Assembly (NCBI RefSeq): GCF_027563315.1
Contig: NZ_JAMKBJ010000010.1
Location: 49,216-113,215 of the forward strand
From: Paenisporosarcina quisquiliarum
GTDB taxonomy: Bacteria > Bacillota > Bacilli > Bacillales_A > Planococcaceae
Direction: 5' to 3'
DNA: 64,000 nt
The position numbers and the translations under genes are program-made. Shown here piece after piece: positions 33,707 through 42,741 of this stretch (position 1 is the first letter of the stretch; every line of letters begins with the position of its first letter). The notes below the pieces were generated by a model that had not been told where the DNA came from, ran no database searches, and saw only the letters and a program-made list of their open reading frames with translations.

Positions 33707-33753
33707 TTGACATCCAAGCAAAATTGTTATAAATTATCCTATAGACGAACAAT
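33707..33753 (+). promoter_or_regulatory. guaC promoter with possible PurBox
   Basis: -35 TTGACA (33707-33712), 17-base spacer and TAAATT (33730-33735). Directly downstream, ATAGACGAACAAT (33741-33753) matches the PurR box AWWWCCGAACWWT at 11 of 13 positions; a weaker inverted partner (ATTGTTATAAAT) lies just upstream. In B. subtilis guaC belongs to the PurR regulon, so this is plausible but not proven. Confidence 0.45.
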
Positions 33754-33797
33754 TTTAATTAACTTAACTTTAATATTCGTATTTAGGGGTGCTTAAT

Positions 33798-34781
33798 TTG
33801 GAAAACGTGTTTGATTACGAAGATATTCAATTGATTCCGGCGAAATGTATTGTAAATAGCCGGTCAGAATGTGATACAACGGTTACTTTAGGTGAACATA
33901 CATTCAAGTTGCCTGTAGTGCCTGCAAATATGCAAACGATTATAGACGAAAAGATTGCGATTTTCTTAGCGGAAAAAGGTTACTTCTATGTGATGCACCG
34001 TTTTCAACCAGAAAAAAGAGTCGAATTCATTAAAGATATGCATTCACGTGGATTAATCGCATCTATTAGTGTTGGAGTTAAAGAAGAAGAATACGGCTTT
34101 ATTCAACAATTGGCGGATGAACAGTTAATACCTGAATACATCACAATTGATATTGCACATGGTCATTCTAACGCAGTAATTGAAATGATTAAGCATATCA
34201 AAAAGCACTTACCTCAAAGTTTTGTGATTGCAGGAAATGTCGGTACTCCGGAAGCAGTTAGAGAACTGGAGAATGCAGGAGCTGATGCGACTAAAGTGGG
34301 CATTGGACCAGGAAAAGTTTGTATCACGAAGATTAAGACAGGCTTTGGAACTGGCGGTTGGCAATTGGCTGCGCTTCGTTGGTGTGCCAAAGCAGCAAGC
34401 AAACCGATTATTGCGGATGGTGGGATTCGTACGCATGGAGATATCGCTAAATCCGTGAGATTTGGAGCTTCCATGGTCATGATTGGCTCCCTATTTGCTG
34501 GTCATGATGAATCTCCAGGAGAAACAGTCGTAAAAGATGGAAAACACTATAAAGAATACTTTGGTTCCGCTTCGGAATTCCAAAAAGGCGAGAAGAAAAA
34601 CGTTGAAGGCAAGAAAATGTTTGTCGAGCACAAAGGTTCTCTTGAAGATACGTTAAAAGAAATGGAGCAAGATCTTCAATCCTCTATTTCCTATTCAGGC
34701 GGAAACAAGTTGGAAGCCATCCGCAATGTAGATTACGTCATCGTTAAGAACTCCATTTTTAATGGGGATAAAGTATATTAA
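33798..34781 (+). CDS. guaC: GMP reductase
   Basis: A 327-residue TIM-barrel enzyme that converts GMP to IMP and ammonia with NADPH, in purine salvage. The catalytic loop is [11 protein letters not shown] with the active Cys near residue 174; the NADPH-side segment [12 protein letters not shown] and the C-terminal flap [19 protein letters not shown] are present. It is close to B. subtilis GuaC over the whole length. I chose TTG 33798 (MENVFDYED), because AGGGG is 8 bases upstream and the family starts there; a GTG at 33789 overlaps the binding site. Monocistronic with a strong terminator. Confidence 0.95.
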   Translation: MENVFDYEDIQLIPAKCIVNSRSECDTTVTLGEHTFKLPVVPANMQTIIDEKIAIFLAEKGYFYVMHRFQPEKRVEFIKDMHSRGLIASISVGVKEEEYGFIQQLADEQLIPEYITIDIAHGHSNAVIEMIKHIKKHLPQSFVIAGNVGTPEAVRELENAGADATKVGIGPGKVCITKIKTGFGTGGWQLAALRWCAKAASKPIIADGGIRTHGDIAKSVRFGASMVMIGSLFAGHDESPGETVVKDGKHYKEYFGSASEFQKGEKKNVEGKKMFVEHKGSLEDTLKEMEQDLQSSISYSGGNKLEAIRNVDYVIVKNSIFNGDKVY

Positions 34782-34821
34782 GGTTTTACTGCATATCTGA
34801 TCTATCCTATTTACGTAAAAT

Positions 34822-34867
34822 AATGCCCCCATCAATCGTTCAATAGATGATTGATGGGGGCATTTTG
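34822..34867 (+). terminator. Terminator of guaC
   Basis: 16-bp stem AATGCCCCCATCAATC / GATTGATGGGGGCATT, loop of about 11 bases, then TTTG. Confidence 0.9.
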
Positions 34868-35055
34868 TCTTTCTTTCATTATCACAGTGAATATTCTATA
34901 ACTAAATTATTTAACAGAATATTTGGATATTCATGTTAAACTAAATGAAAGGATGGAAGTATTTTACTCAAAATAACACTTATTCAGCATTGTATTAATC
35001 AGATTTTATTCGTTGTCTTTGGCGGGAATCCATTGGAGAAAGGAGGAACAAACAG

Positions 35056-36309
35056 ATGAATGAGTTTTTCATCCACCAAAGGATTGAGTCGGTTTGGAGA
35101 ACGGAATCAGCTAATATAATTGCTTTCATAACTCGGATGGTGCGGGATATCGGTATAGCGGAAGATCTTGCGCAAGACACACTAATTATAGCGCTTGAAC
35201 GCTGGCCCGTCTCTGGTATTCCGGATAACCCTGGTGCCTGGCTAATGACTGTGGCTAAGAGAAAAGCCATTGACCTGCTTCGTCGGAAAAAACGACTGGA
35301 TCAAAAATATGAACAAATGGCTTATGAAATGAACACAAATTATGAGCCTGATTTGGCTGATGAGATTGACGAGGATATAGACGACAACCTGCTTCGGTTG
35401 ATTTTTATGACATGTCATCCGGTACTATCCAAAAATGCGCGTGTAGCTCTTACACTGAGACTGGTTGGGGGACTGACAACAGAAGAAATCGCAAATGCGT
35501 TCCTTGTACCTGAGCCGACGATTGCCCAACGGATTGTTAGGGCAAAACGAACACTTGCTACGGCCAATGTCCCTTTCGAGGTTCCTCAGAAGACAGCGTA
35601 TGCGGAACGGCTTTCTTCCGTTTTGGAAGTAATCTATCTTATGTTCAACGAGGGGTATTCAGCTACTTCAGGTGAAAATTTAGTACGAATGAATCTTTGT
35701 AATGAAGCATTAAGAATGGGAAGAGTTCTAGTAAATCTCATTCCTATAGAACCGGAAGTTCATGGTCTTGTTGCTTTAATGGAGATACAAGTATCCCGAT
35801 TTAAAGCACGAACGAACACGGAAGGTGAAATGATTTTGCTACTGGATCAAGACCGGTCGTTGTGGGATCAGGAACACATCAAACGAGGTGTCGCCTCACT
35901 AAAAAAAGCTGAAGATTTGCACGGCACTTTCGGTAGGTATGCATTGCAAGCTGCTATAGCTACTTGTCATGCAAGAGTGGACTCACCAGAAAAGACCAAC
36001 TGGAAGCTAATTTCTGCTCTGTATGATGCACTTTCAAAAATTACTCCTTCTCCAGTCGTTGAATTGAATCGGGCGGTTGCAATATCAATGGGATATGGAC
36101 CAAAAGCAGGGTTGGAAATTGTTGATACTCTACTTTTAGAACCGGCGTTGAAGAACTACCATTTGCTTCCCAGTGTTAGGGGTAATTTACTTCTAAAACT
36201 AGGAAGAAAGAGAGAAGCATCTGAAGAATTCCGGCGTGCTGCTTCGTTAACACAAAATGTACAAGAAAAGAAGTTCCTCTCGAAACAGGCTAAAGATTGT
36301 ATGAAATAA
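35056..36309 (+). CDS. ECF-type RNA polymerase sigma factor with C-terminal DUF6596 extension
   Basis: A 417-residue sigma factor, far longer than a normal ECF sigma. Region 2 is residues 15-80 (DIGIAEDLAQDTLIIALERWP, PGAWLMTVAKRKAIDLLRRKKR), region 4 about 115-165 (LTLRLVGGLTTEEIANAFLVPEPTIAQRIVRAKRTL). The C-terminal 230 residues are a helical TPR-like extension (DUF6596) typical of the ECF42 group; such factors usually lack an anti-sigma factor. AAAGGAGG precedes the ATG. A DGPF/YCII protein gene follows 86 bp later, the usual partner of this group, although it normally precedes the sigma gene. Confidence 0.9.
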   Translation: MNEFFIHQRIESVWRTESANIIAFITRMVRDIGIAEDLAQDTLIIALERWPVSGIPDNPGAWLMTVAKRKAIDLLRRKKRLDQKYEQMAYEMNTNYEPDLADEIDEDIDDNLLRLIFMTCHPVLSKNARVALTLRLVGGLTTEEIANAFLVPEPTIAQRIVRAKRTLATANVPFEVPQKTAYAERLSSVLEVIYLMFNEGYSATSGENLVRMNLCNEALRMGRVLVNLIPIEPEVHGLVALMEIQVSRFKARTNTEGEMILLLDQDRSLWDQEHIKRGVASLKKAEDLHGTFGRYALQAAIATCHARVDSPEKTNWKLISALYDALSKITPSPVVELNRAVAISMGYGPKAGLEIVDTLLLEPALKNYHLLPSVRGNLLLKLGRKREASEEFRRAASLTQNVQEKKFLSKQAKDCMK

Positions 36310-36395
36310 AAAAATATTCGTTTTGTCGATTTTTTGATTTACTGATCGTTGTAATAATAGATACAAAAAATTTGAATGATTTAGGAGAGATGTTA

Positions 36396-36770
36396 ATGAT
36401 ATTTTTATGTATGGGCTATTTTAACTCTGAAAAAATGCATGCACGACCGAATGCAGAGATTGAGGCTGTGATGGATGAATGCCAGCCGCATACTGAGAAA
36501 TTTTATGAAAGCGGCAAGGTGTTGCTTGATGCAGGTCTAGAGTCAGAGATCAAAAACTTGCGCCGTGTGGACGGGAAAGTAATCGTAACAGATGGTCCGT
36601 ATACTGAAACGAAAGAGTTGATTGGCAGCATATTCATTTTTGAAGCAGAGAACATGGATGAGGCAATTCAGATAGCCTCTATTCATCCAACTACACAAGT
36701 AGATAAAGGAGAAGAGTTTGGCTGGCGCATCGAGATTCGCCCTGTTCATTACTTTAAGAATGATAAATAA
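36396..36770 (+). CDS. DGPF/YCII-domain protein, partner of the ECF42-like sigma factor
   Basis: A 124-residue protein with the YCII-related fold and the diagnostic motif DGPYTETKELIGSIFIFEAENMDEAIQIA (about 72-100), plus the start MIFLCMGYFN. I chose ATG 36396, because AGGAGAG is about 8 bases upstream; longer frames run into the sigma gene. DGPF proteins are encoded with ECF42 sigma factors in many phyla and are among their targets. Their biochemical role is unknown; some relatives act on small-molecule substrates. Confidence 0.85.
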   Translation: MIFLCMGYFNSEKMHARPNAEIEAVMDECQPHTEKFYESGKVLLDAGLESEIKNLRRVDGKVIVTDGPYTETKELIGSIFIFEAENMDEAIQIASIHPTTQVDKGEEFGWRIEIRPVHYFKNDK

Positions 36771-36953
36771 AAGGGTATCGCGTAGAAAGCCAAGATGGAG
36801 AACCTCTTAAGGTGAATCATAGTTGATTAGTTTATAAAATAGAGAAACAACAGAATAGACGTTCACTATAGTGGGAAAAGAGACACTAAGTATAGGGTAG
36901 ATATTTTCATACGTTTTTAAAAGAATTACATTTTTTATTAAGGAGCTGAGTTT

Positions 36954-37394
36954 ATGACAAATGGAGCGAGTTTAGTTCAGGACGTTCTAGAAATTTACAA
37001 AAGTGCCGTTTATGAACTAGATACTGAAAAATTCCTATCAATCTATGCTGAAGACGTACATATTTATGATTGCTGGGGAAACTGGGAGAGTAAGGGGATC
37101 TCTTTATGGAAGGAAAGTGTGATTGAATGGTTTAATGGTGTGAATGAAGACGGATATTTACTGAAAGTTGATTTAAATGATATAACGATTCAGGAAAATA
37201 CTAATATTGCGTTCGTGCATTGTGCTGTGACTTTCGCTGCTTTCAAAGGAAATACTGAAGATAAACATCGTCAAATGACCAACCGTTTCACATTTGGCTT
37301 GAAAAAAGTAAATGACTCTTGGCTAATAACACACGAGCATTCATCATTGCCAATAGATATGCAAACTGGAAAAGGTATCTTTAACCTAAAATAA
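36954..37394 (+). CDS. SnoaL/NTF2-like (DUF4440-type) protein
   Basis: A 146-residue soluble protein with an NTF2-like cone fold. The start VQDVLEIYKSAVYELDTEKFLSIYAEDVHIYDCWG and the end KKVNDSWLITHEHSSLP are typical of the SnoaL-like/ketosteroid-isomerase-like superfamily. TAAGGAG precedes the ATG. It lies 180 bp after the DGPF gene on the same strand; small SnoaL-like and DGPF proteins often share ECF42-type regulons, so it may belong to the same stress-response group. The ligand is unknown. Confidence 0.75.
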   Translation: MTNGASLVQDVLEIYKSAVYELDTEKFLSIYAEDVHIYDCWGNWESKGISLWKESVIEWFNGVNEDGYLLKVDLNDITIQENTNIAFVHCAVTFAAFKGNTEDKHRQMTNRFTFGLKKVNDSWLITHEHSSLPIDMQTGKGIFNLK

Positions 37395-37538
37395 TAGAGT
37401 CCGAGTTGGTAAGGGAAAAAAGAAGTAAAATGAGTCATGATTTGTTGCATTTCTTCAAGAAGGAGAAGTGCTTTTTTTATTGAAAGTATGAAAAAGCGAA
37501 ACAATCGATTGAAAAGTAAATGCAAGGAGGAATTTACC

Positions 37539-38039
37539 ATGAGTAATCTGAAACTAATTGAAACATACAAAAGCTTTTTACAACAATATTCATCGGAGCA
37601 ACTAAGGCATATACCTGAGCAAGGGGTCTGGTCTATCGGTCAAATGTATGACCATTTAATCGTCGTAGCTCATGAGTATCTGGATAGTGTTGAAGCTTGT
37701 GCGTCAGCTGTTGGAGAGCAAAAACAGGGAAAGACGGAGTTTGGAGAATATTTATTTAACATTGGTGGATTCCCGCCAATTAAAATCAAATTACCAGCCG
37801 AACTTGATACCCCGCCGGACAATACAAAAACTAAAGAGGACATTATACTCGAGCTTGATCTACTAATGAAAAGAATGAAAGAATTGCAAATAACAGTAGA
37901 TAATAGTAACCCAAATTACAAGGACAAACATGGAGGCTTTGGCTGGCTAAATGCACAGGAGTGGTTTGATCTTGTTGGCATGCATTTTCGTCATCATCTG
38001 AGTCAGAAATATGAACTGGATCAAAAACTTTTGGTATAA
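37539..38039 (+). CDS. DinB-like four-helix protein
   Basis: A 166-residue protein of the DinB/YfiT-like superfamily: a four-helix bundle with metal-binding His residues in HLIVVAHEYLD (near 40) and HFRHHLSQKYELD (about 150-162). I chose ATG 37539, because AAGGAGG is about 8 bases upstream; the frame extends further upstream without a start signal. Members bind a divalent metal, and some are thiol-dependent transferases (bacillithiol-S-transferases), which is possible here but unproven. It is co-directional with the SnoaL-like gene. Confidence 0.8.
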   Translation: MSNLKLIETYKSFLQQYSSEQLRHIPEQGVWSIGQMYDHLIVVAHEYLDSVEACASAVGEQKQGKTEFGEYLFNIGGFPPIKIKLPAELDTPPDNTKTKEDIILELDLLMKRMKELQITVDNSNPNYKDKHGGFGWLNAQEWFDLVGMHFRHHLSQKYELDQKLLV

Positions 38040-38064
38040 ACCAAAACAAGTGCTTTATTTGAAG

Positions 38065-38092
38065 AAAAGCTATCCTATGAGGATAGCTTTTT
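38065..38092 (+). terminator. Terminator after the DinB-like gene
   Basis: AAAGCTATCC / GGATAGCTTT with a 5-base loop (TATGA), then a T-run. Confidence 0.85.
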
Positions 38093-38297
38093 ACTATTAT
38101 CCCATCAGTTCTTTAAAGTGTAATTCTATTTTGCGTACTATATATATGACTAAGTAGTTACACTTCTATAGGTATTAAGAGCGATCGGAAAACGTTATGA
38201 ATTTATAATATAAGGCGTGAAGTTTTTTAGCATGATTTCCCCCTTGAAGCATATCCTTTAGGACTATTTCATATTTACATTTCGGAGGATAGGACTC

Positions 38298-39185
38298 ATG
38301 AAAAAAATACTGCTTCTTATTGTCCTCCTACTCACAAATGGATGTGCGCAACCATTAAGCGAGCCACCACCTGAACGTAAGACTCTTCCCGAGAATGACT
38401 TCCTTATTATTGCCCATCGCGGTGCATCTGCCTATGCAGCAGAGCACACACTTGCTTCCTATGAAATGGCTATACAGATGGGGGCGGACTACATTGAAAT
38501 CGATCTTCAAATGACGAAAGACGGGAAATTAGTGGCGATGCATGATCGGGTTATCACTTTTAACAACGCACAACAGGCAGTAACGGATGTCACGTTTGAT
38601 GAGATTCAACTTCATTCTCCTGAAAAGGCATTCGAGAGAAACTACCTGGACTACACCCTCCCCCATTACGACGATTTACGAATTGTTGATTTGGAGGAGA
38701 TTCTTCTTTACTTCGGTGACACCGTCAATTATTACATTGAAATAAAATCACCTAAAAAGTACCCAGGGATTGAGAAGGAGCTTTTAAAACAGCTACGAGA
38801 ACACAACCTTTTAGATCGGACAGACATCATTCCAAAAGTAATCATTCAATCCTTTGACTCACAAAGTCTAAAAGATATATTCGCTTTGGAGCCTTCCATT
38901 CCCTTAATCAAACTCTACACATTTGAGAAAGAAGCACATATTCCCACTGAACATCTGAATGAACTAACACAATATGCATCGGGGGTTGGCGTGAATTCAA
39001 TTGCTGTTTCTAAGGAATTCATCGATTTGATGCACAACAAAAACTTAATCGTACACCCCTACACTGTCAATGACGCACAAACGATGCGTTTCCTTATTGA
39101 TCTAGGGGTAAACGGATTTTTCACGGACAGACCCGATGTGGCAAATTGGGTTAGAAGTGAGACGAACAGATTAGAGAATAACTAG
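38298..39185 (+). CDS. Glycerophosphodiester phosphodiesterase lipoprotein
   Basis: A 295-residue secreted lipoprotein (signal peptide ending LTNGC, Cys near residue 16) with a GDPD TIM barrel. The active-site pieces are AHRGASAYAAEHTLASYEMAIQMGAD (catalytic His and first Glu, near 45), YIEIDLQMTKDGKLVAMHD (metal ligands and second His, about 70-88) and YIEIKSP (near 154). It hydrolyses glycerophosphodiesters from lipids or teichoic acids outside the membrane. TCGGAGGA precedes the ATG. Monocistronic. Confidence 0.92.
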   Translation: MKKILLLIVLLLTNGCAQPLSEPPPERKTLPENDFLIIAHRGASAYAAEHTLASYEMAIQMGADYIEIDLQMTKDGKLVAMHDRVITFNNAQQAVTDVTFDEIQLHSPEKAFERNYLDYTLPHYDDLRIVDLEEILLYFGDTVNYYIEIKSPKKYPGIEKELLKQLREHNLLDRTDIIPKVIIQSFDSQSLKDIFALEPSIPLIKLYTFEKEAHIPTEHLNELTQYASGVGVNSIAVSKEFIDLMHNKNLIVHPYTVNDAQTMRFLIDLGVNGFFTDRPDVANWVRSETNRLENN

Positions 39186-39207
39186 TAAACCTTCAACCAG
39201 AGAAATT

Positions 39208-39309
39208 GGCAGGGACCGCCACTTCGCTTTCCGTGGGCTTGGCTTCAGCCACCTACGGAGGTCTTCAGCTCAAGCTATTCCCACAGGAGTCTTCGTGGCA
39301 ATCCCTGCC
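39208..39309. repeat. 102-bp MITE-like element with terminal inverted repeats
   Basis: The ends are inverted: GGCAGGGAC.GCCAC at the left and GTGGC.ATCCCTGCC at the right. The interior has the blocks CTTCGCTTTCCGTGGGC, GGCTTCAGCC, GGTCTTCAGCTCAAGC and TTCCCACAGGAGTC. This is a complete copy; the element at 18168 is a right-truncated copy and 24372 a G+C-richer cousin. It lies 22 bp after the GDPD gene in a convergent gap. It has no coding capacity. Confidence 0.8.
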
Positions 39310-39352
39310 TTACATTTCTAACGATATGGGTTTGCATACTTTCTTATCTATT

Positions 39353-39396
39353 AAAAAAGTCGAATTCCTTATTAAATTTAGGATTCGACTTTTTGA
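39353..39396. terminator. Bidirectional terminator
   Basis: AAAAAGTCGAATTCCT / AGGATTCGACTTTTT (one bulge), between the convergent GDPD and DUF817 genes. Confidence 0.8.
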
Positions 39397-39419
39397 CAGT
39401 TATAAAAATTGACTAGTAT

Positions 39420-40190
39420 CTACTCTAGTGACGTTTTCCGCTTAACCTGCTTTAACGTCGCTACTATAAGAAAGCTGACAATGACTAATAAGAGCCATGA
39501 ACTGACCTTTCCTAGATGAACGAGACTCCATGCATCGGTTTGGTTTGGGTATTCCCAAGCACCAAAGAACGTAGCTATATTTTCAGCTACCCAGATGAAA
39601 AATCCGATGAGCACAAAAGAAAATGAGAGTGGCATACGGTATCGAGTTTCATTCACCTCGTATGTGACCCATGATTGCCAAAAGACGAGTATTACAAGTC
39701 CTGATAACCACCAACGAACGTCAATCCAATAATGGTGGGTGAAAAAATTTAAATAAATCGCAGCTGCAAGTGGTACAACCACCAAGAACGGTGGCCACTT
39801 AACCAGTTCAACGTTAAATCTTCTCCACGCCTGGCAAAGATAACTCGCTACACTTGCGTACATGAATCCGCTATATAAAGGCACTCCAAAAATCTTAAAA
39901 TATCCTTCCTCTGGATATGACCAGGAGCCCATATGCACCTTGAAAACTTCAAGTGCAAGTCCGATAAGATGGAACAATGTGATCACCTTGAGTTCATCCC
40001 GAGTTTCAAGCCCTGAACGCACCATCCACCACTGCATCAGAAGGCAGATGATGAGCAGCCAGTCATACCGTGGTAGGAAAGGAAGCGGTATGATTTGCGT
40101 AAATGCCAAAGAGGCAAAAATAACAACAGGAAACAAACATGATAATGCCTGCTCCCAACCAAAACGAAAAAGTTGTTTTAGTGCTCTCAT
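39420..40190 (-). CDS. DUF817-family integral membrane protein
   Basis: A 256-residue protein with about eight hydrophobic segments and the family's aromatic motifs HMGSWSYPEEGYFKIFGVPLYSGFMYASVASYLCQAWRR (about 90-128) and WVAENIATFFGAWEYPNQ (near 205). The conserved WSYP and WEYP boxes suggest two related halves. I chose ATG 40190, because GGAGG is 9 bases upstream; a TTG at 40205 overlaps it. The function of the family is unknown to me; some relatives are annotated as carotenoid or membrane-stress proteins without proof. Confidence 0.82.
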   Translation of the reverse strand: MRALKQLFRFGWEQALSCLFPVVIFASLAFTQIIPLPFLPRYDWLLIICLLMQWWMVRSGLETRDELKVITLFHLIGLALEVFKVHMGSWSYPEEGYFKIFGVPLYSGFMYASVASYLCQAWRRFNVELVKWPPFLVVVPLAAAIYLNFFTHHYWIDVRWWLSGLVILVFWQSWVTYEVNETRYRMPLSFSFVLIGFFIWVAENIATFFGAWEYPNQTDAWSLVHLGKVSSWLLLVIVSFLIVATLKQVKRKTSLE

Positions 40191-40366
40191 GATTTCTGCC
40201 TCCAAAGGGTTTTTCTGAATATATGTAAATCTTGTTTAGATTAGTGCTAAATGAAATTATGTACTTAAACCAGCTTGTTTATATTGATTTTAATTCATTA
40301 TATATCGTATTACAATAAATTATTATCGATTTGTATATTTTTAAGGTAGAGAAATACTAGGCAATG

Positions 40367-40402
40367 AAAAAAAGCATTCCTCATGACAAAGGAATGCTTT
40401 TT
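40367..40402. terminator. Bidirectional hairpin terminator
   Basis: AAAAAGCATTCC / GGAATGCTTTTT with a loop of about 10 bases. It lies 90 bp past the end of the minus-strand gene at 40492. The rest of the 40191-40491 gap shows no gene. Confidence 0.8.
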
Positions 40403-40491
40403 AACGTTTAACTCTTCAATTTATTACTATTCAACGAACCTAGGCGTTAGTTCAATCGTTAGAACTTGCAATTAATTTCCGCTGACCTAGT

Positions 40492-41292
40492 TTAGTATGA
40501 AAAGAAAAATTGGTCATCTTCGGAATTATATTCTATAAAATCTATCTGTTTTACAGCATACTCTTCCCCATTCCAATCGTACTCAAGTCTAAGTAAGCCA
40601 ATTACTCCTCCGATGAAACTGTCTTGCGATATAAAAACAGGGACTCTTCCAAACAGTTGTCCATTTTCAACAGCGTAAGTTGTCAGGTCAAAGCTGATGC
40701 TTAATGGTTCACGTGGGTTCCGGTAATGATATTTGGTGATATCGATGATGTACTTCTCATCTTCAATATGAATCGTAACGATATTGCCCTGTTTCCCTAG
40801 TGTCACTTTAGATTTAATGGTTGTTTTTGTCTTCTCCATAGATTCGATAGGGGCTTCTTCATACGCTACTCGCTCTTTGATGAAATTCAGGATATGAATG
40901 TCCTTTTTAGGATTTCCGATACCAGCCCGATCATTATTTAGTACAACGATAATGTCACCAAAACTGTCACCATTCACATCTTTGTAAAATAATTCTGGCG
41001 GATACTTTCCGTGATACCAATTAGGAAAGCGATACAAAGTCTCTTGCACACTATCACCAACTTGAATAACAAAGTTTTCATAGTCCATCCACGTTATTTT
41101 ATCTGCCATTAAGTAAATAATTTGATGCCTTATTTCTGAAGGGACACTTAGTAAAACGATTCGTTCATGTTTTTCTTCAGCAATAACTTTCTCAGGTTCT
41201 TCTTTAACTTTATTCGACTTCCATCCAGTAATAAATAACGTGAATACTAAAATGAATGGAACCAACAAAAAAATCATGTGTTTGGTTTTCAT
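40492..41292 (-). CDS. Membrane-anchored protein with calcium-binding-like Asp loop
   Basis: A 266-residue protein with an N-terminal anchor (MIFLLVPFILVFTLFITGW) and a large extracytoplasmic beta-rich domain. The segment DVNGDSFGDIIVVLNND (near 100) has the D-x-N-x-D-x-x-x-D spacing of FG-GAP/VCBS-type calcium-binding repeats. I chose ATG 41292, because AAGGTGG is at proper distance; a GTG at 41307 lies within that site. Divergent from the lipoprotein gene at 41483. Function unknown. Confidence 0.65.
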   Translation of the reverse strand: MKTKHMIFLLVPFILVFTLFITGWKSNKVKEEPEKVIAEEKHERIVLLSVPSEIRHQIIYLMADKITWMDYENFVIQVGDSVQETLYRFPNWYHGKYPPELFYKDVNGDSFGDIIVVLNNDRAGIGNPKKDIHILNFIKERVAYEEAPIESMEKTKTTIKSKVTLGKQGNIVTIHIEDEKYIIDITKYHYRNPREPLSISFDLTTYAVENGQLFGRVPVFISQDSFIGGVIGLLRLEYDWNGEEYAVKQIDFIEYNSEDDQFFFSY

Positions 41293-41482
41293 ATTATTAA
41301 TGACCACCTTAATTTATCATGTAAGGTAGTTTGCCCAGTTCATAAAAGTTATTCGGAGCTTAACCGAAACTGCATTTAAGTTAAATCCCAAATCACTGAT
41401 TTTCCACTCATTGTTAAAAAATTTCTAAAAATTGTAACCAAACTATACTTTTTGCAGACTAATATGATAGGGAGTGATTGAA

Positions 41483-42322
41483 ATGAAGAAAGTAATTGCA
41501 ATGTTTATCTGTATTATATTAAGCGGCTGTAGTACTGGTGGTGGAATCAACAATGGCGATTCTGCAACATTAGACACGGAAATAAAAAACACTGCCATAC
41601 ATAACGATGTTCCTCAGCAATTAAAGGAAATAGACAATGAGAAAATGGATAAAGCGATTCTTTATTGGAGTAAATCTTATTTAGATTTATTAGATTCAAG
41701 TTTTTTTGAAAACCGAAGTCGTGAATCTTATTATCTACGATCCCATCGAGTTTATCGTCCAGGTGATCAGATTGAAATCGATGCTGATTCCTTACCACGA
41801 GATGGCAGATATGAAGTGAAATTAATGAAATTTAACAGAACCGATAAACTATTTGAGACAATCATAGAAAAAACAGTTAACAGAAATGACCCTGATTTCA
41901 TCGTTGAAATCCCAGAAGGGGAAAATGTCACTTATTATCTCGAACAAATAGCTTTAAACACAAAAAATGAAGTTCTCAAACAAGAATTCCAACGTCTTTT
42001 TGTCCCATACAACGAGGTAAATGCAAAAATCGAGCTTGATAAGACCTTATATTCTCCGGGAGATACTATGAAGGTTACACTTAAAAACTTGGGTACAGTT
42101 GAATTATCTACTGGATATGGGGTTCATTTTGAGAAATGGGATGGCGAACGCTGGAATCCTTACGATTTTGAACAAATTGTTGACGCAATTTTAATTATTT
42201 TACGAACAGACCAATCTTTTTCTCAAGATGTTTTTCTTAAGGGTTTTGAAACAGGAACTTACCGTGTTCTTGTAGAGCTACCAGGTAATCATAAAATTTC
42301 GGTAGCCTTTAAAGTTGAATAA
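41483..42322 (+). CDS. Lipoprotein with C-terminal Ig-like domain
   Basis: A 279-residue lipoprotein; lipobox LSGC with Cys near residue 16. The C-terminal 110 residues (NAKIELDKTLYSPGDTMKVTLKNLGTVELSTGYGVHFEKWDGERW, ending GTYRVLVELPGNHKISVAFKVE) look like the bacterial Ig-like domain found in Bacillales surface lipoproteins. The middle domain is not recognised. GGGAGTGA lies 6 bases before ATG 41483; a GTG at 41474 overlaps it. Divergent from 40492; terminator follows at once. Confidence 0.75.
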   Translation: MKKVIAMFICIILSGCSTGGGINNGDSATLDTEIKNTAIHNDVPQQLKEIDNEKMDKAILYWSKSYLDLLDSSFFENRSRESYYLRSHRVYRPGDQIEIDADSLPRDGRYEVKLMKFNRTDKLFETIIEKTVNRNDPDFIVEIPEGENVTYYLEQIALNTKNEVLKQEFQRLFVPYNEVNAKIELDKTLYSPGDTMKVTLKNLGTVELSTGYGVHFEKWDGERWNPYDFEQIVDAILIILRTDQSFSQDVFLKGFETGTYRVLVELPGNHKISVAFKVE

Positions 42323-42326
42323 AAAA

Positions 42327-42360
42327 TAGGCTGGCTTTCAATAGAAAGTCAGCCTAATTA
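42327..42360 (+). terminator. Terminator after the Ig-like lipoprotein gene
   Basis: TAGGCTG(G)CTTTC / GAAAG(T)CAGCCTA with a 4-base loop; starts 5 bases after the stop codon. The T-tract is weak on the plus strand but A6 precedes it, so it may also serve the minus-strand gene at 42427. Confidence 0.7.
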
Positions 42361-42426
42361 ATTGGTTGTCTAAATTTATTGATATAACAATCTTTGTGTT
42401 GATGCTATTCTCAAATTGTTCAACGT

Positions 42427-42594
42427 TTAGACGGATTTAATATTAAAACAGTCTTCACAAATGAATTTACCTTCGTTTCTTAAATATGCTTTTATTTCAG
42501 TAAATCCTCTTCGCTTAGGGTAACGCATTTTTACAAAAACAACTGCATCTTCCTTAATCTCTTTATGACATACTACACATTTAGGTTTATCCAA
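42427..42594 (-). CDS. 55-residue two-CxxC zinc-ribbon-like protein
   Basis: A short gene found by reading the gap. The product begins MDKPKCVVCHKEIKEDAVVF and ends FICEDCFNIKSV, giving CxxC...CxxC spaced 35 residues apart, a zinc-ribbon or treble-clef pattern. The start is TTG 42594, with AAGGGGGG about 9 bases upstream. It is basic in the middle (MRYPKRRGF). Small Bacillales proteins of this type are common and of unknown function; nucleic-acid binding is possible. Confidence 0.7.
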   Translation of the reverse strand: MDKPKCVVCHKEIKEDAVVFVKMRYPKRRGFTEIKAYLRNEGKFICEDCFNIKSV

Positions 42595-42741
42595 CACTAC
42601 GCTCCCCCCTTAGACTTTTATAATTCCCTTCGTTTCTATACGAATAACTTTTGGAAAAGTTCCTTCAACAAGTCCGCGAGAGTTTAATAAAAAATACAAG
42701 CCAATTAACTGTTTAAGCTTATTTCTTCAAGAATGAATTCT

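Noticed and set aside
41349..41370. Single unit resembling array B (TTATTCGGAG)
   Set aside because: Only one unit, no array; may be chance or a decayed remnant.
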